From Torreya grandis (Eukaryota > Streptophyta > Pinopsida > Cupressales > Taxaceae), in NCBI GenBank assembly GCA_037957365.1, contig JARHVA010003186.1, forward strand, positions 1,079,001 through 1,143,000: a stretch of DNA of 64,000 nt, written 5' to 3'. The position numbers and the translations under genes were made by a program. Every line of letters begins with the position of its first letter. Position 1 is the stretch's first letter. Below the pieces are notes generated by a model. The model did no database searches, was not told the origin of the DNA, and saw nothing but the letters and a program-made list of their open reading frames with translations. Below, one piece after another: positions 10,650 through 21,699 of this stretch.

Positions 10650-11260
10650 AGCTTCTTGGGAAGGATAAATTTTGTTAGGAAGTTCATGCCAAACTTTGCT
10701 ACTCTAGCCAAGCCCCTCACAACAATGCTCAAGAAAGGTGTTGTGTTCAGTTGGACCTCGGAAGCCAAAAGCAATTTTGAGGCAATCAAGTGCACCATTG
10801 CAGAAAATCCCACCTTGATTGACCCATATTACCGTAAGGAATTCATCCTTTATGCATTTGGTGGAGCTAAAGGCATCTCAACCATTCTTGCGCAACAAAA
10901 TAATGATCATATGGAGTAGCCTATTGCTTTCTTTAGCTAGGCGCTCAAGGATTATGGGCTTCGCTACAACTTTGTGGAGAAACATTCCTTCGCAATCATA
11001 AGGGCTTTAAAGAAGTTTAGACACATGCTCTCCAACAACAGGGTCCGAATCATGGTCGCTCATGCAGGTGTAAAAGAGTTTCTACATAGCAGGGACATCA
11101 ACAACAAGAGAGCCGACTGGATCACCAAGGTGATGGAATACGACGTGGATATCCAAGTCACCAAGCTGGTGCAAGGAAAAGGTCTGTGCGAGCAGCTAGT
11201 AGAAAATGTGAAAAACAAAGACTACGCGGTCCTTGCATTGTGCGAAGACCAACCAGAAGA
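10650..11260 (+). pseudogene. Gypsy-type RNase H and tether region of element A
   Basis: After RT comes NFVRKFMPNFATLAKPL, then a gypsy RNase H region (EFILYAFGGAKG, PIAFFS-ALKDYG, NFVEKHSFAIIRALKKFRHM), then ITKVMEYDVDIQVTKLVQGKG. Amber codons at 10918 and 10939 replace Gln codons (CAG) that element B retains. The first acidic residue is not evident (ILYAFGG in place of ILYTDAS), so this domain may have been catalytically weak even in the parent. That would fit a functional role for the upstream RNase H. Confidence 0.8.
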
Positions 11261-11339
11261 TCAAGGCACCCCAAAAATTTGGACTGAAAACATGAGGACC
11301 TTCCTTGAGAGTGGCACATGCCCACTTGGTTTGAATAAA

Positions 11340-12530
11340 TCCCAACGTAGACATTTCAGGTTACAAGCCATTCCTTATTTGCTTGTTGACAGTGCGCTTT
11401 TCAAAAGAGTCATCTACAAAGTTCTCTTAAGGTGCGTAGAATATGATCAGGAGAAGGTGATTCTTAAAGAAGTCCATGATGGGTCATCATGAGGCCATTA
11501 TTCACCAAAGACCACTGCCATGAAAATCATGCGAGCTAACTATTATTGGCCAACTCTATTCAAGGATGTGCATGCATGGGTGCGAGGTTGTAAGAAATGC
11601 ATCTTCTTTGCAGGCAAGCAGAAATTGGCAGCCTTACCCCTGCGCCCAATACAAGTTGATCAACCCTTTGTGTAGTGGGGCCTAGATTTTGTTGGCATGA
11701 CAAATCCACCGTCGAGTGCAGGGCATAAATGGATCCTCACGGCCACAAATTACTTTACAAGGTGGACAAAGGTGGTAGCTCTCAAAGAAGCTAACGAGGG
11801 GTCAATTCTAGACTTCTATGAGAGCATTGTAACCAGGTTTGGTGTTCCAGCCACCATTATCTCCGACAACGCAATGGCTTTCCTTGGAGCCAAAACCAGT
11901 GGGTGGACAGTCAAGCATAACATTCATTTGAGTACCTCCTCCAACTACTACCATTAGGGTAATGGCCTAGCCGAATCAACAAATAAAAACTTGATTCGCA
12001 TCATCAAACGAACCATGGAAGATAATCAGAGATCTTGGCACACCCAGCTCAAGATAGCGCTCTGGGTAGATCAAATAATGCTGAAAAGGGTGTTGGGAAA
12101 TTCCCCCTTCATATTGGTCTATGGGAGGGAAGCAAGATTACCTGCATCTCTTGAGTTGCCTTCATTAGAACTAGCCCATCAACTGGAACTGCACAAAAGT
12201 GACCCCCTCATAGCAAGATTAGTTGAATTGATGGAACTTGAAGAGATCAAGGCGCAGGCCATGTGCACTATGGAGCTTCAACAGGGATGGACGAAGAAGA
12301 CGTTCGACATAAAAGCTACTGATAGAAGTTTCCAAGAGGGGAACTTAGTGCTCAAGTGGGATATAGATAGAGCAAAAGTTGGGAAGCATACTAAGTTTGA
12401 TGTTATATGGAGCGACCCATATACCATAGTCAGTTGCAAGCAAGCCAATGCATTCCAACTTGCGAAGCAGAATGGAGAAGAGTTACTCATCCTAGTCAAT
12501 TGTATCCATCTCGAGCACTATCTCCATTAA
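11340..12530 (+). pseudogene. Integrase of element A, disrupted
   Basis: The N-terminal zinc-binding region lies near 11490-11610 (GHYSPKTTA...CKKC). The catalytic core follows, with LDFVGM (first Asp), IISDNAMAF (second Asp) and GNGLAESTNK (Glu). The C-terminal part ends near 12530 with NCIHLEHYLH. Stops occur near 11490, 11673 (TAG where B has CAA) and 11955. No chromodomain is visible. The enzyme would insert element cDNA into the genome with 5-bp duplications, consistent with the GTAAC repeats. The 350 bp from 12531 to the 3' LTR is non-coding, with repeated agcaccttttggcgcag-like phrases. Confidence 0.9.
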
Positions 12531-12882
12531 TCTTTTATATTTTTGTAAATTAGTAGATGAAATGTTTTAATTTCCCTAATCGCTGCGCGCGCATGTTGTT
12601 TAGGTTAGTTTTATTTCCTCCAAATGCTTGTGCGCAGCTTTCTGCTTAGTTTAGGTTGCTTTCCTCTAAGCACCTTTTGGCGCAGTTGTTTGTTTGTTTG
12701 TCCTTTGTTCAGGGAAAGTTCAGTTCAGTTATTCGGTGATGGGCCAAGTAGGTTGCAGCCAGATTGCACCCCAAGAATATGAGAAGTGTTGAATGCTTCT
12801 ATGACTACGTGCCCAATGGATCGCTTCAAAGGCTACTAGGTTCTCGCTTAACAGGCAAGCGGCCTGCAGAGGTCACCAAAAG

Positions 12883-14571
12883 TGTTGACCCTTTAGGTCA
12901 CCCCAGTTTGCGTAGAGCTCAAAGGACCCTGCACATAGAGTCTTCATACTTACAGAATATTGGGTCCCTTAGAAGTGAGCTCGTGTATGGATGTCCCCCA
13001 TAAGCGCCCAAGTTGGTAGTCGGTGCAAATTTGCACCTTGGTTGAGTATCCGTGTGCGCCTATGCACAATCTTCGTTGCACGCCCCGTGCAAATATTTCT
13101 ACACTCTTGTGTAAAACATATAACTCTAGGTGTGCGCATGTCATGTGCGCAAGGTTCCAAGACTTCAGACAGTGGCAAGCAAGAAGTGCGCAAAACATAT
13201 ATTCTGGTTTCAAGTGTGCGTTTGAAATCTTCATTCCTTCTGCGTGCTCCTCTTTAGGATGTTCTCCACACCAAAATGTTAAAGACCCGAACTTGATCAC
13301 AACAGTTAGCATCTGCGATCCCATCGCCCGCAGGTTGCACACCTACCTTTGCACAAATCAGCGCTGAAGCACGTCTTACTGCACAGCGTCTAGTGTGAAC
13401 TCTTTGCGAAGAATGCAACCAAGTATTAAAGCGTGCGTAGGTCGAGGTGTGAGGTGAGCACACATTTGAACGCATAAATTCAAGAATGCAGAGATCGATC
13501 AGTTTACAGAAACTAAAGAAGGCCAGTGCCTTCTTCCCATACAAGCTCTGCATGCAAGCGCGCCACCTGCACAGAATATAACAAAGTCCTGAGTGCGCAC
13601 TATCTAGTGCACAGATAATTCCTAAGGGCGCGGGGTGCAAATTTCTGCCACACGTGCAAGATGACATGATAGAATCTAAAAGGATCTGCACAACTCCTAT
13701 GTTAGCAAGTAAGTCCAAATGGATCGACAAGTGGCAGCCAAGTATAAGAAGTAGTTGTGGGCAATTGGGCATTGAATGAAGCCACGTCAAGGCAAAGGTG
13801 ACTGTCAGATGGTAGAGCATGGCCATACGCCTCCCATGGCTGCCTAAGTGTCCATTTCCAGATGCACATGTGGATCCACAAGAATCCTTTCAACCACTTC
13901 CAGATTCAAATTGTCAGACAAAATTTAAGAAGAATGGCTCTTAGTGACTTTTGTGCGGCGGGTTGGTCTTCTTGATTGATCTAGAGCCTCAAGCACTAAC
14001 ACCTGAATTCAAGTTTCTATCTACCACCCCAAGTGGTGAATTTATTGCATAAGAGTTTGCTCGACACTATAAAAACCCATATTTTTATTTATTAAGCAAC
14101 CCTCTCCTTGGTATAGCAAAGCTTTGCCCATTTGAGCTTGTAATATTGGCTTAGGCCTTGAAATAAATGTGAACTAGACTACTTTCCCTTCATGCTTTGT
14201 GTTTTGTGTGCACTTAAGGTTGATCTTTGTTTGTGGATGTTCGTCCCTCTCATTGTTGTCCTCCCTTCACACCTCTACATGGAATTAGGGTTCTCTGCAG
14301 GTTCCAATCTGTGTTTACACGGGTCTGCGTAGGCGTTGTCTGTGGACTATTTGTTGTCCCTCTCAATGATGCATTGTGTTCCCTTACCTCTGTGTGAAAC
14401 AATTATACAGTGAATACTTGATTTGAAGGCCGTGCGATCAATCCGCTTAGCTTTATTGTATCGCAAGTAGGTGAGGTGCTTGCTCTACTCTAGTGCATCA
14501 CCACATTTCTCTTTCAACAAAACTCTTACCTTCTCCTTCCCTTTTTCCCTCAAAAGATTTAGGTTTAGCAT
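12883..14571 (+). repeat. 3' LTR of element A, first part
   Basis: The LTR begins TGTTGACCC and follows the 5' LTR until TTTAGCAT at 14564-14571, where the hAT element is inserted. The preceding bases (gaggtcaccaaaag) occupy the polypurine-tract position. The 190-codon antisense frame at 13254-13826 is a shadow within the LTR. Confidence 0.9.
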
Positions 14572-14574
14572 TAG

Positions 14575-14815
14575 TGTCCCACGGGGATGCCCCCTCAAAA
14601 AATACCGCATTTCTGGGACGAGGATGTCTCTGGGAGATCCCCCAATCATTCTGCCACCTCCATGCACCTCCGCCGTCCCCGGGACGTTTCCCTTTGAGAG
14701 GGGACGTCTCTGGGACGTGCCTTCAAAAGTTGGACGTCTTGGGGACTCTGGGACGTCCAAAAGTCCTTTGTCCCCTCATGAAACGCCTAGGCGTCCCCCG
14801 CGCAGGTGGATGCCA
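14575..14815 (+). repeat. Subterminal GGGACGT-type repeats of hAT 1
   Basis: The left subterminal region repeats variants of gggacg, ggacgtc and cgtccc in both orientations, at a GC content well above the surroundings. The right subterminal region (18215-18300) is rich in cgtccc, ccccc and similar. Clustered subterminal motifs in hAT elements commonly serve as transposase-binding sites. Confidence 0.5.
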
Positions 14816-14924
14816 TATAGTGCAAGTTTTTTTAAATTAAATTTTTTTTTTTGGATTTTTGTGCTTTCTACCCTTACCCTAATTCCTAGAGGGATCCACC
14901 CCCACCCCCAAAGCCTCCCAAAAT

Positions 14925-15718
14925 CTTATAAAAAGCCCTCCCCCTCATTCCAATTCACACAAAAACTTCATTGAGTGAAGTAGATAACTGAAAGTAGAGG
15001 CAACAAGCTAAGAGGGAGAAGTTTGCAAGAGTGAGAGAGCATTAGGAGAGGGAAAGTGAGATCAAGAAGATGATAGAGAAGCCAAGAAGATGATAGACTC
15101 TTCAAGTTCATCATTTCATCCACAAGGTAGGCCCTATGATTCTTTCAATCTTTGATTTTAAATTTTTAAATTTTTGTTTCATTGAATCATTATTCATTTG
15201 TAAATTGTTTTGTTCTTTTATTCATGTCATTGAGTCATTTGAATTTCTAAATTGAAAATTATTATATTTATTTGTGATTCTCATTCATTCAAATGCTTAT
15301 AAATAAATTTCAAATTTTAAATTTTCAATGTTCATTCAAATGATAAATTAAATGCTTAAATTTTAATTTTTAAATCTTAAGAACAAGGATTCCTATGTGT
15401 ATCCTCTGCTTCCGCACTTTGAGCGAACTGAAGTAAGAAAAACAAAAAGAAAATCCTTGTCTTAAATTTTAATTTTTTAAAAATCTTTATTCAAATCAAG
15501 TGTTTAAATTTAAATTTTTAAATCTTAAGAACAAGGATTTCTATTTGTGTATCCTCTGCTTCTGTGCTTTGTGCGACCTGAAGTACGAAAAACAAAAAGT
15601 TAATCCTTGTATCTTAATTTTAAATTTAAACCCTTACATTATGCATGGTTTAAATTTAAATTTTTTAAATTATAAACTTACAAAATGAAAAAAAATTATC
15701 ATTTCCTGCAGTATCATT
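14925..15718 (+). promoter_or_regulatory. Probable promoter and leader of hAT 1
   Basis: A TATA-like cttataaaaagccctcc at about 14924 precedes the transposase frame by roughly 800 bases. The intervening DNA is non-coding and AT-rich. It has two near-identical copies of aaatcttaagaacaaggatt with following sequence (about 15372 and 15521). A leader intron is possible: the acceptor-like tttcctgcag at 15704 lies just before the ATG at 15719. Confidence 0.4.
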
Positions 15719-17937
15719 ATGAGTTCTCATAGCATGAGTGAGGGTGAGGTTCAATCTCAAGGGGTTGAGGTTGAAGTTGAAAGTGAAAATGATTTAGATT
15801 ATGCACATGATGATCCTAGTTTAGAAGGAGGGAGGAGTGACCGTGAAAAGCAAACTAGTTCTGTTGGGAGTCCCAATTGTAGTTGCCCTTCACAGGCCCT
15901 TCAACAATATGCAAAGGGTCCCTTTGATCCAAAGAAACCTTTACAACAATTTGCAAGCAAAGTACCATCAAAGCTTGGGACATCTGGGCGGACTAGGAGA
16001 TATAAGTGCAACCTATGTGACCTTGAATGGTTTGGCAGCATGACTAGAACAAATGCTCACCGCCTTCTTATCTGAGGCAAATGCGTAGATGTATGTAAGA
16101 AGGTGGATGCACCTTCATCTACTACTTTGCCACCAAGGGGGAGGGGTCATTAGAGACAAAGTTCTACTTCTAGTACTTTGGAGAGGCCACTGACAATGAA
16201 TCCATCTAGTTCAGGGCAACAGGGCCTAAGGGGAAACACAAGATGACTAGTGATGCTTCAAATCCACTGGTAGATTTATTCAATGTGGAAGCAAAGGATG
16301 AGGCAGATGATTCCATTGGCAAATTCTTGTTTGCCAATGGCATTCCATTCCATGTGGCTCACTCTCATTATAAGGAAGCCATGGGAAAAATAGCAAGAGC
16401 AGGGCCATCATATGTGCCACCAAGAGAGAGTAAATTGAGGACAACAATCTTGGATAAGAACTATTCCAAGATTAATATTTTAACGGAGAAAATGAAGCAT
16501 ACTTGGGTCTCAAGTGGATGCAACATTATCATGGATGGGTGGACGGACATTAGGCATCGTCCACTCATCAATATCATGGTTACAAGTACAGCTGGCCCAT
16601 ATTTCTTTAGGGCTATTGATTGTTCAGGGCATCACAAGGATGCTGATTTTCAGTTCCATATCCACAAAGATGCTATAGAGGAGGTTGGGCCACAGAATGT
16701 GGTGCAAGTAGTGACAGATGCAACCCATGTGTGCAAAGCAGCAAGGAAGTTAATTGAGGCAGCCTATAGAAATATTTGGTGGACTCCTTGTTGTGTGCAT
16801 GTCGTGAATAATGCACTGAAGGACATGGGAAAAATCAGTTGGATCAAAGCAGTTGTGAATGATGCTAGAGAGGTGTAGATGTTTATTTGCAACCACCACA
16901 TTTCACATGCACTCTTCAGGGCCTTTTCCAAGAAGGAATTTTTGAACCCTGTGGAGACTAGGTATGCATCATACTTTATTCTCTTGGAGAGGATGCTTGA
17001 GTTGCAAGAGGTATTACAACTAATGGTTATGACAACAAAATGGAATCGGTGCCCTGATTTGAAGACAGAGCAGGGGAAGAGGGTGGAGGAGGTGGTGAAG
17101 AGTGATGTTTTTTGGTTGATGCCAAATATATTGTCTTCGTCATTATTCCACTCTTCACAGTGATTAGATATGGGGATGCTAATGCACATACCCTTGGAGA
17201 GGTGTATGAGTGCATTGATACTATGTTTGATCAAATGAACACTGTTGTATGAGAGGATCCCACATTGCAATTCTACACAGAGCATATTTAGCTGATCATT
17301 CACAGCAGATGGGAGAAGCTCAACACCCTTGCGCATGGCTGCCTATGCATTGAACCCAAAGTGGTATATGCAAAGGCTTGGTAGACTTACATCTATACAA
17401 GATGCTGAGGTGAAGGTAGGGTTCATGAAGGCCATTTAGAAAATGTACGATTCTATAGAGGCCAGCATCATTCGTACTGAGTGAACAAAATTTGCCACTC
17501 TTAGGGGATATTCACAAGAGGCCAAAATAGATAGGGAGACAATGGCATAGGAGGAACCAATTTTGTGGACTTTGCATGGGCCTTGTTTTTTGACTACCGA
17601 TTTAGCCATTCGTTTGCTGACCCAGATTTCTAGTTCTTCCGTTGCTAAGAGGAACTGGTCTACTTATAGCTGGATCCACTCGATGAAGAGGAACAAACTT
17701 ACCTCTAAGAGGGCAAAGAAGCTTGTGGTTGTACATAGTGCCTTGCGTCTCATTGACCGCAACACACTTGCGTACAAGGAGAGTCCAGCAGTCAGATGCG
17801 ATGTAGAGCTAGAGGAGCCAACACAGATTGATGATGATGCTACACAAACAGGGCTGGTTGGTATTAGTTTGGAGGAGCTTGAGCGTGTGGAGTCCAATAG
17901 TTCTAGTGATAAAGAGTTCGACTTTGGGGATGATTAG
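15719..17937 (+). pseudogene. hAT transposase (BED finger, DUF659, dimerisation domain), broken
   Basis: The frame opens with an acidic N-terminus and a BED-type zinc finger near 16000-16060 (YKCNLCDLEWFGSMTR). It then breaks at a TGA at 16073-16075 and shifts. From 16243 a long frame carries the DUF659/RNase H-like region: NIIMDGWTDIRHRPLINIMV, VVQVVTDATHVCKAARK and WTPCCVHVVNNALKDMGK. TAG at 16876 interrupts it in frame. A shift near 17120-17160 and further stops follow. From 17563 the original frame gives the dimerisation domain (SSSVAKRNWSTYSWIHSMKR) and an acidic tail ending at 17937. The transposase would cut and paste the element; this copy is inactive. Confidence 0.9.
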
Positions 17938-18333
17938 CCATTGACTCATTGAGTCATTTGTTTTTAGTATTTCATTATTTTAGTATTTTCATTTTGTTTT
18001 TGAACATTGTTGATACTTGATTGTAATCATGAATTATCATTATGAAATTTTGAAAATTCAATGTTCAATGGATCAAACTTGAAACTTAAAATTTAGATGA
18101 TTAAATCACAATGTTAAATTGTTGATGTTCAATGCAATATACTTATTCCTTATACATCTTTTTATAACTAATTTTTCAAGTACTATATGTATTTGCACCA
18201 CTCCCTTGCTACCCCCTGCCGTCGTCCCCCCACCGTCCCCAAACTTAGGCCCCTCGTCCCCCCATCCCGAAAACCCCTCCTTGCGTCCCTTCGCCCCCCC
18301 TATCAGGAAACTCCGAGGAACTATGTTTAGCAT

Positions 18334-18638
18334 TAGCTGTAGATTTCATTTTGCTCTTATAGGTCTGCATGCTGGTCCTAAATAAGACACACTTAGATTA
18401 GAAGGAAGCCGACATACTCCTGAGTTTCGTCCCAAGGAGCGCAAGAGTCCCACACCTTGGGAACATTCTCATTGTTGCGACGAGACAATGGATGTTCTGC
18501 GTGTGCAGGTGAGTTGAATACTTTTGTGCCCTTCACTGAACGCTTTTGTGCCTTGTGCCAAGTGCTTGCGCCCCATGCCCACTAGCAAATCCTCCTGCAC
18601 AAGGGACCATCCACGGGTGCACGTTTTGACCGACAACA
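18334..18638 (+). repeat. 3' LTR of element A, second part
   Basis: The LTR resumes directly after the second TTTAGCAT copy, matches 6136-6416 of the 5' LTR, and ends ACAACA at 18638. The target duplication GTAAC follows at 18639-18643. Confidence 0.9.
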
Positions 18639-18643
18639 GTAAC

Positions 18644-18962
18644 TTCGTAAAAATTGCATCTTTTCATATCATACTTTTAACTTGGTTTTTAAGATGTTGG
18701 GCTGGCTATTTTGGATCAATACACTCAACTCATTCCCCACACATTTTTTGTTTGGTGTTTTAACACTATAATTATTCAAGTGGGAAAAAGGTTGAGAGCC
18801 ATATTCAAAAGATAGAAACATCTTACAAGCAATAAGTGAATCCTTAGCCACATTTTTTCCAAATTCAGAAAAAACATAATGTTATTAAGCCTAAGGGCAC
18901 CTTGAGTCTTTTTTTGTTAATTGTTAAATCGAGGGTTCCTTTTGGGGCCTTCATCCTTGTAA
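18644..18962. other. Spacer between elements A and C
   Basis: About 320 bp without a coding or repeat signature that I recognise. It ends at TAATA (18963-18967), the left target duplication of element C. Confidence 0.6.
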
Positions 18963-18967
18963 TAATA

Positions 18968-19624
18968 TGAAATGTCCCCTTATTAACATTGCCTAAATTA
19001 TGATTTTATAATTAATTCTGAAATTCACAATATCAAAATAACACATGCAACATGTAATATTGGAAACCCAACCATATTTGTATCTCAGTTAGCTGATTAC
19101 ATAAAATAACATTGGGAAAATAAGTGCAAAAACAATAAACTATTGGAATCAATAAACAATTTATTTTTGGCTGACAAAACAGCCCACCAAAAACCTATGT
19201 TGTTGCTCCAATGGCAGTGGCATGCCTCTAGGTGGTACACAACTGCTCAAAGGGCAACGATTTGCCCCCTGCATAGTGTTCTTTGTACAACAATCCTTGC
19301 ACAGAAGGAAACAAGGATTGGCTGATCCAATAATACTCACCCAATTTTAGAATTGATAAACCCTTCCAGCCAACTGAAATACTGAAAATACCCTAATTGT
19401 CTGCCCAAATGTGAAATCACCAATGATGGGATGAGAGGGTTCCTGTCCTATAATCCCCAATAAAACCCTGGAGGGTTTTTGTCCTCTAGATCTGAATGCA
19501 ATGGAGGGTTTTTGTCCTTAAATACAGAAGTTGGAAGCAACTGTCCAAACTCAAAATAAATGTAATAAACAAGATGATCCCAAATGACCCTAAGGCATTT
19601 TTTTATAACTTTTTCTGTTCTTTT
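18968..19624 (-). repeat. 3' LTR of element C, U5-side part
   Basis: This part aligns with 32445-33180 of the 5' LTR. Shared phrases include ttataattaattctgaaattc, aataacacatgcaacatg, ttgctccaatggcag and cttgcacagaaggaaaca. It starts TGAAATGTCCCC on the plus strand and stops at gttctttt, where element B begins. It has two copies of the ggagggttttt-gtcc motif, against about five in the other LTR. Confidence 0.85.
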
Positions 19625-21498
19625 TGTTGTAGCGTAGAATAGCACCCTTGTGGGAGAGTTTCTCAGGCTCTCTCACTCCTAGTTACAAGCGTTGGGACAA
19701 CCTCACGCTATGGTATCCTGTAGTGAGGTTGAACCTCTAGATTTTTTAACGAGGCTAGCTCCTCAGATGCTTCATTTTGGCTTGTTTCCCACACTAAAAT
19801 CTATTGCTGACAAAGGAAAAGGGAGAGAAAAATAACATGAAAGGGAAATCTAAGCTAAGGATGGTGATGCACCAAATAGAGAGTGATCCACATAAGCATG
19901 AAATAAACACTAATTCAACATAAGATAATTCTTGCTCACACAACCTCACAACTAGTTAATTTGCATAAGTGTTTCATAAACTAGGCTCATTAAACCATAC
20001 ATGAAGTAAAGAGGAATTTCAAAATCCACACCAAGCGTCTATTAATGGCGGAAAGAGCTCAAGTTCAGACTTGCAACTAACTTGAAAACACGTAAAAATA
20101 GGTAAGAAAGGACAATAGACATGCAAGAACACTTCTTCACAAGGCCATCATGCATAAGCTTGTTAAACACAATTTTTAGGTTTTATTGCTTCAAAAGATC
20201 TTTCTTACAAAATTTGACAGGGTTTCTCTTTGTCAAATGAGGATATCTTTTTTATCGGGGAGCCAACGGAGATATATCAAAAAAGGGAAGAAGAAAAAGA
20301 GAAGAGGCAAGCAAACAAAATTCAATAAATGAGATCCAACCACCCTCCGTGAATTTTCACCCACATTTGAGTTAATTAGAACTAATCCTTTTTCAATAAA
20401 TTAACCACCATTAGCTCCAATAGTAATCAAACCCATTCATTGGTTGAGAAACACACTAGAAGACAAGAACTTGTTGAGGATGATGATGTTATGATCCACT
20501 AAAAAGGAAAAGTCGAGGAACATTTTTAATGCTCGAGCTACTTTTTCTAATCATCTGATCTTCATCTTTCACTTCCATGCCATCCTTCACTTGTCTTACA
20601 CGTATAAGGACAAAATCCCCATAACTTTGAATTTGGACTGAGTCATCTTGCCTTTGAATTGAGCCGCTATTTGTCGGAGATGATGGCCATGTCGAAGGAC
20701 GAGAGCCTCTCCATTAACTGTATACACCAGCTTTTGCTTTGAAACCTGGACCAAATCTTTCTATAGATGGAAAACCAATCTAAGGACATTGGTTTTCCAG
20801 TATCCATTTATGTCGATACAAGTCTATAGATTGCTTAGCTTTTTCTAATCTTTTTAAATACCAACGGCTACTTGCAGGGGTTTAGATTTTGACGTTTGTG
20901 GGCTCGTCGTCAATTCATTTGGACTTGTTTCGGCCATTTTCTTCGGACAATTTGTTTAGACCCTTCTAGTGTACAATTTGTCCGAAGGAATACATGTCTT
21001 CAGACTTTATGAAAATGCCCCTTTCCAAAAGGGAGGTACCCTTCGGATTTCTTGAAAGTGACCCCTTTTTTTTATCCTTCGGAATTTTGAAAAAGCCCTT
21101 CGGAAGAATTGAAAAGCACCCTTCGGCTTATCTGTTTGGACCTTTCGGAAAGAAGACCCCTTCAAAAATTTGAAAAGACCCCTCCAACTTTGTGAAAATG
21201 ATCTTTCAAAAAAAACGTTTTGGCCCTTTGTGAAGAAAAAGTACCTTTCAAAAAAGTTGAAAAGGTCCATTGCGAAGGAAAAGTACCCTTCGGATTCCTT
21301 TGAATGGACCGTTGGAATTTGAAAATGCCTTCGGCCTCTTTGAAATAGTCATTCGGAAAAATTGAAAAGGGGTCCTCTTTCCCCTGAGAAAAGATATCTT
21401 TCAGAACTTTGAAAAGAACCATTTTCCCTTTGGAAGTGCCCTTCGGAAAAATGCAAGGGCTTTAGTATGTAGGCCAAAAATGGCCAACATTTATGGCT
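19625..21498 (-). repeat. Inverted LTR of element B type
   Basis: On the minus strand this LTR starts TGTTGGCCATTTTTGGCC at 21498 and ends CTACGCTACAACA at 19625. The same 13 bases (ctacgctacaaca) occur in plus orientation at 21504-21516, directly before the primer site, confirming the LTR end. The start region (about 20930-21460) is packed with ttcgga and ccttcgg motifs, as in the related LTR at 43570. On the minus strand the bases before the start (GAGCCATAAA) match those before the right-hand LTR start at 31667 (GTCGCCATAAA), so a 3'-flank remnant is attached. Confidence 0.75.
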
Positions 21499-21520
21499 CA
21501 CATCTACGCTACAACAGTTT

Positions 21521-21540
21521 TTGGCAATGCTCGGTGGGAC
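21521..21540 (+). other. Primer-binding site of element B
   Basis: The sequence ttggcaatgctcggtgggac lies four bases after ACAACA, matching the spacing and form in element A (6421-6440). Confidence 0.7.
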
Positions 21541-21699
21541 GACTTTCGAAGGAGATTGGTTAAGTTCAATGCTGGTTTGATCAATTTGCAGCGGTTGTAG
21601 TTTTCATCTTTCAGTATCTGACGACTTCGAAGAACACTCAACAATCTGGGGGCAGAACATTAGCTATCTTTTATGCCAAATGTGACTACAAGATCAGTT

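Larger units (their letters stand above)
14572..18325 (+). mobile_element. hAT DNA transposon 1, inserted in the 3' LTR of A
   Basis: The insertion interrupts the LTR exactly and duplicates 8 bp, TTTAGCAT, at 14564-14571 and 18326-18333, the duplication length of the hAT superfamily. The undisrupted site exists in the 5' LTR near 6124-6135. The left end reads TAGTGTCCC; the inverted right end reads CATAGTTCC, an imperfect terminal repeat. The interior carries a broken BED-finger/DUF659/hAT-dimerisation transposase on the plus strand. Length is 3754 bp, close to hAT 2. Confidence 0.9.
4349..18638 (+). mobile_element. Ty3/gypsy LTR retrotransposon A, with a nested hAT
   Basis: The element is bounded by two roughly 2-kb LTRs beginning TGTTGA and ending ACAACA, and by the 5-bp direct repeat GTAAC at 4344-4348 and 18639-18643. 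Inside are a primer site, then gag, protease, an RNase H domain, RT, a second RNase H and integrase, all on the plus strand (about 6885-12530). The 3' LTR is split by a hAT transposon at 14572-18325. Every coding region carries stops and frame breaks, so the copy is dead. The extra RNase H recalls the Tat lineage of plant gypsy elements, but here it lies upstream of RT. No chromodomain is visible after integrase. Confidence 0.92.

Noticed and set aside
8437..12530. Integrated plant pararetrovirus (caulimovirus) as the source of protease, RT and RNase H
   Set aside because: Integrase, paired LTRs with 5-bp duplications and a primer site show a Ty3/gypsy retrotransposon. No movement protein is seen.
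16764..17336. 190-codon minus-strand frame
   Set aside because: It is antisense to the hAT 1 transposase, whose plus-strand translation has clear DUF659 motifs.
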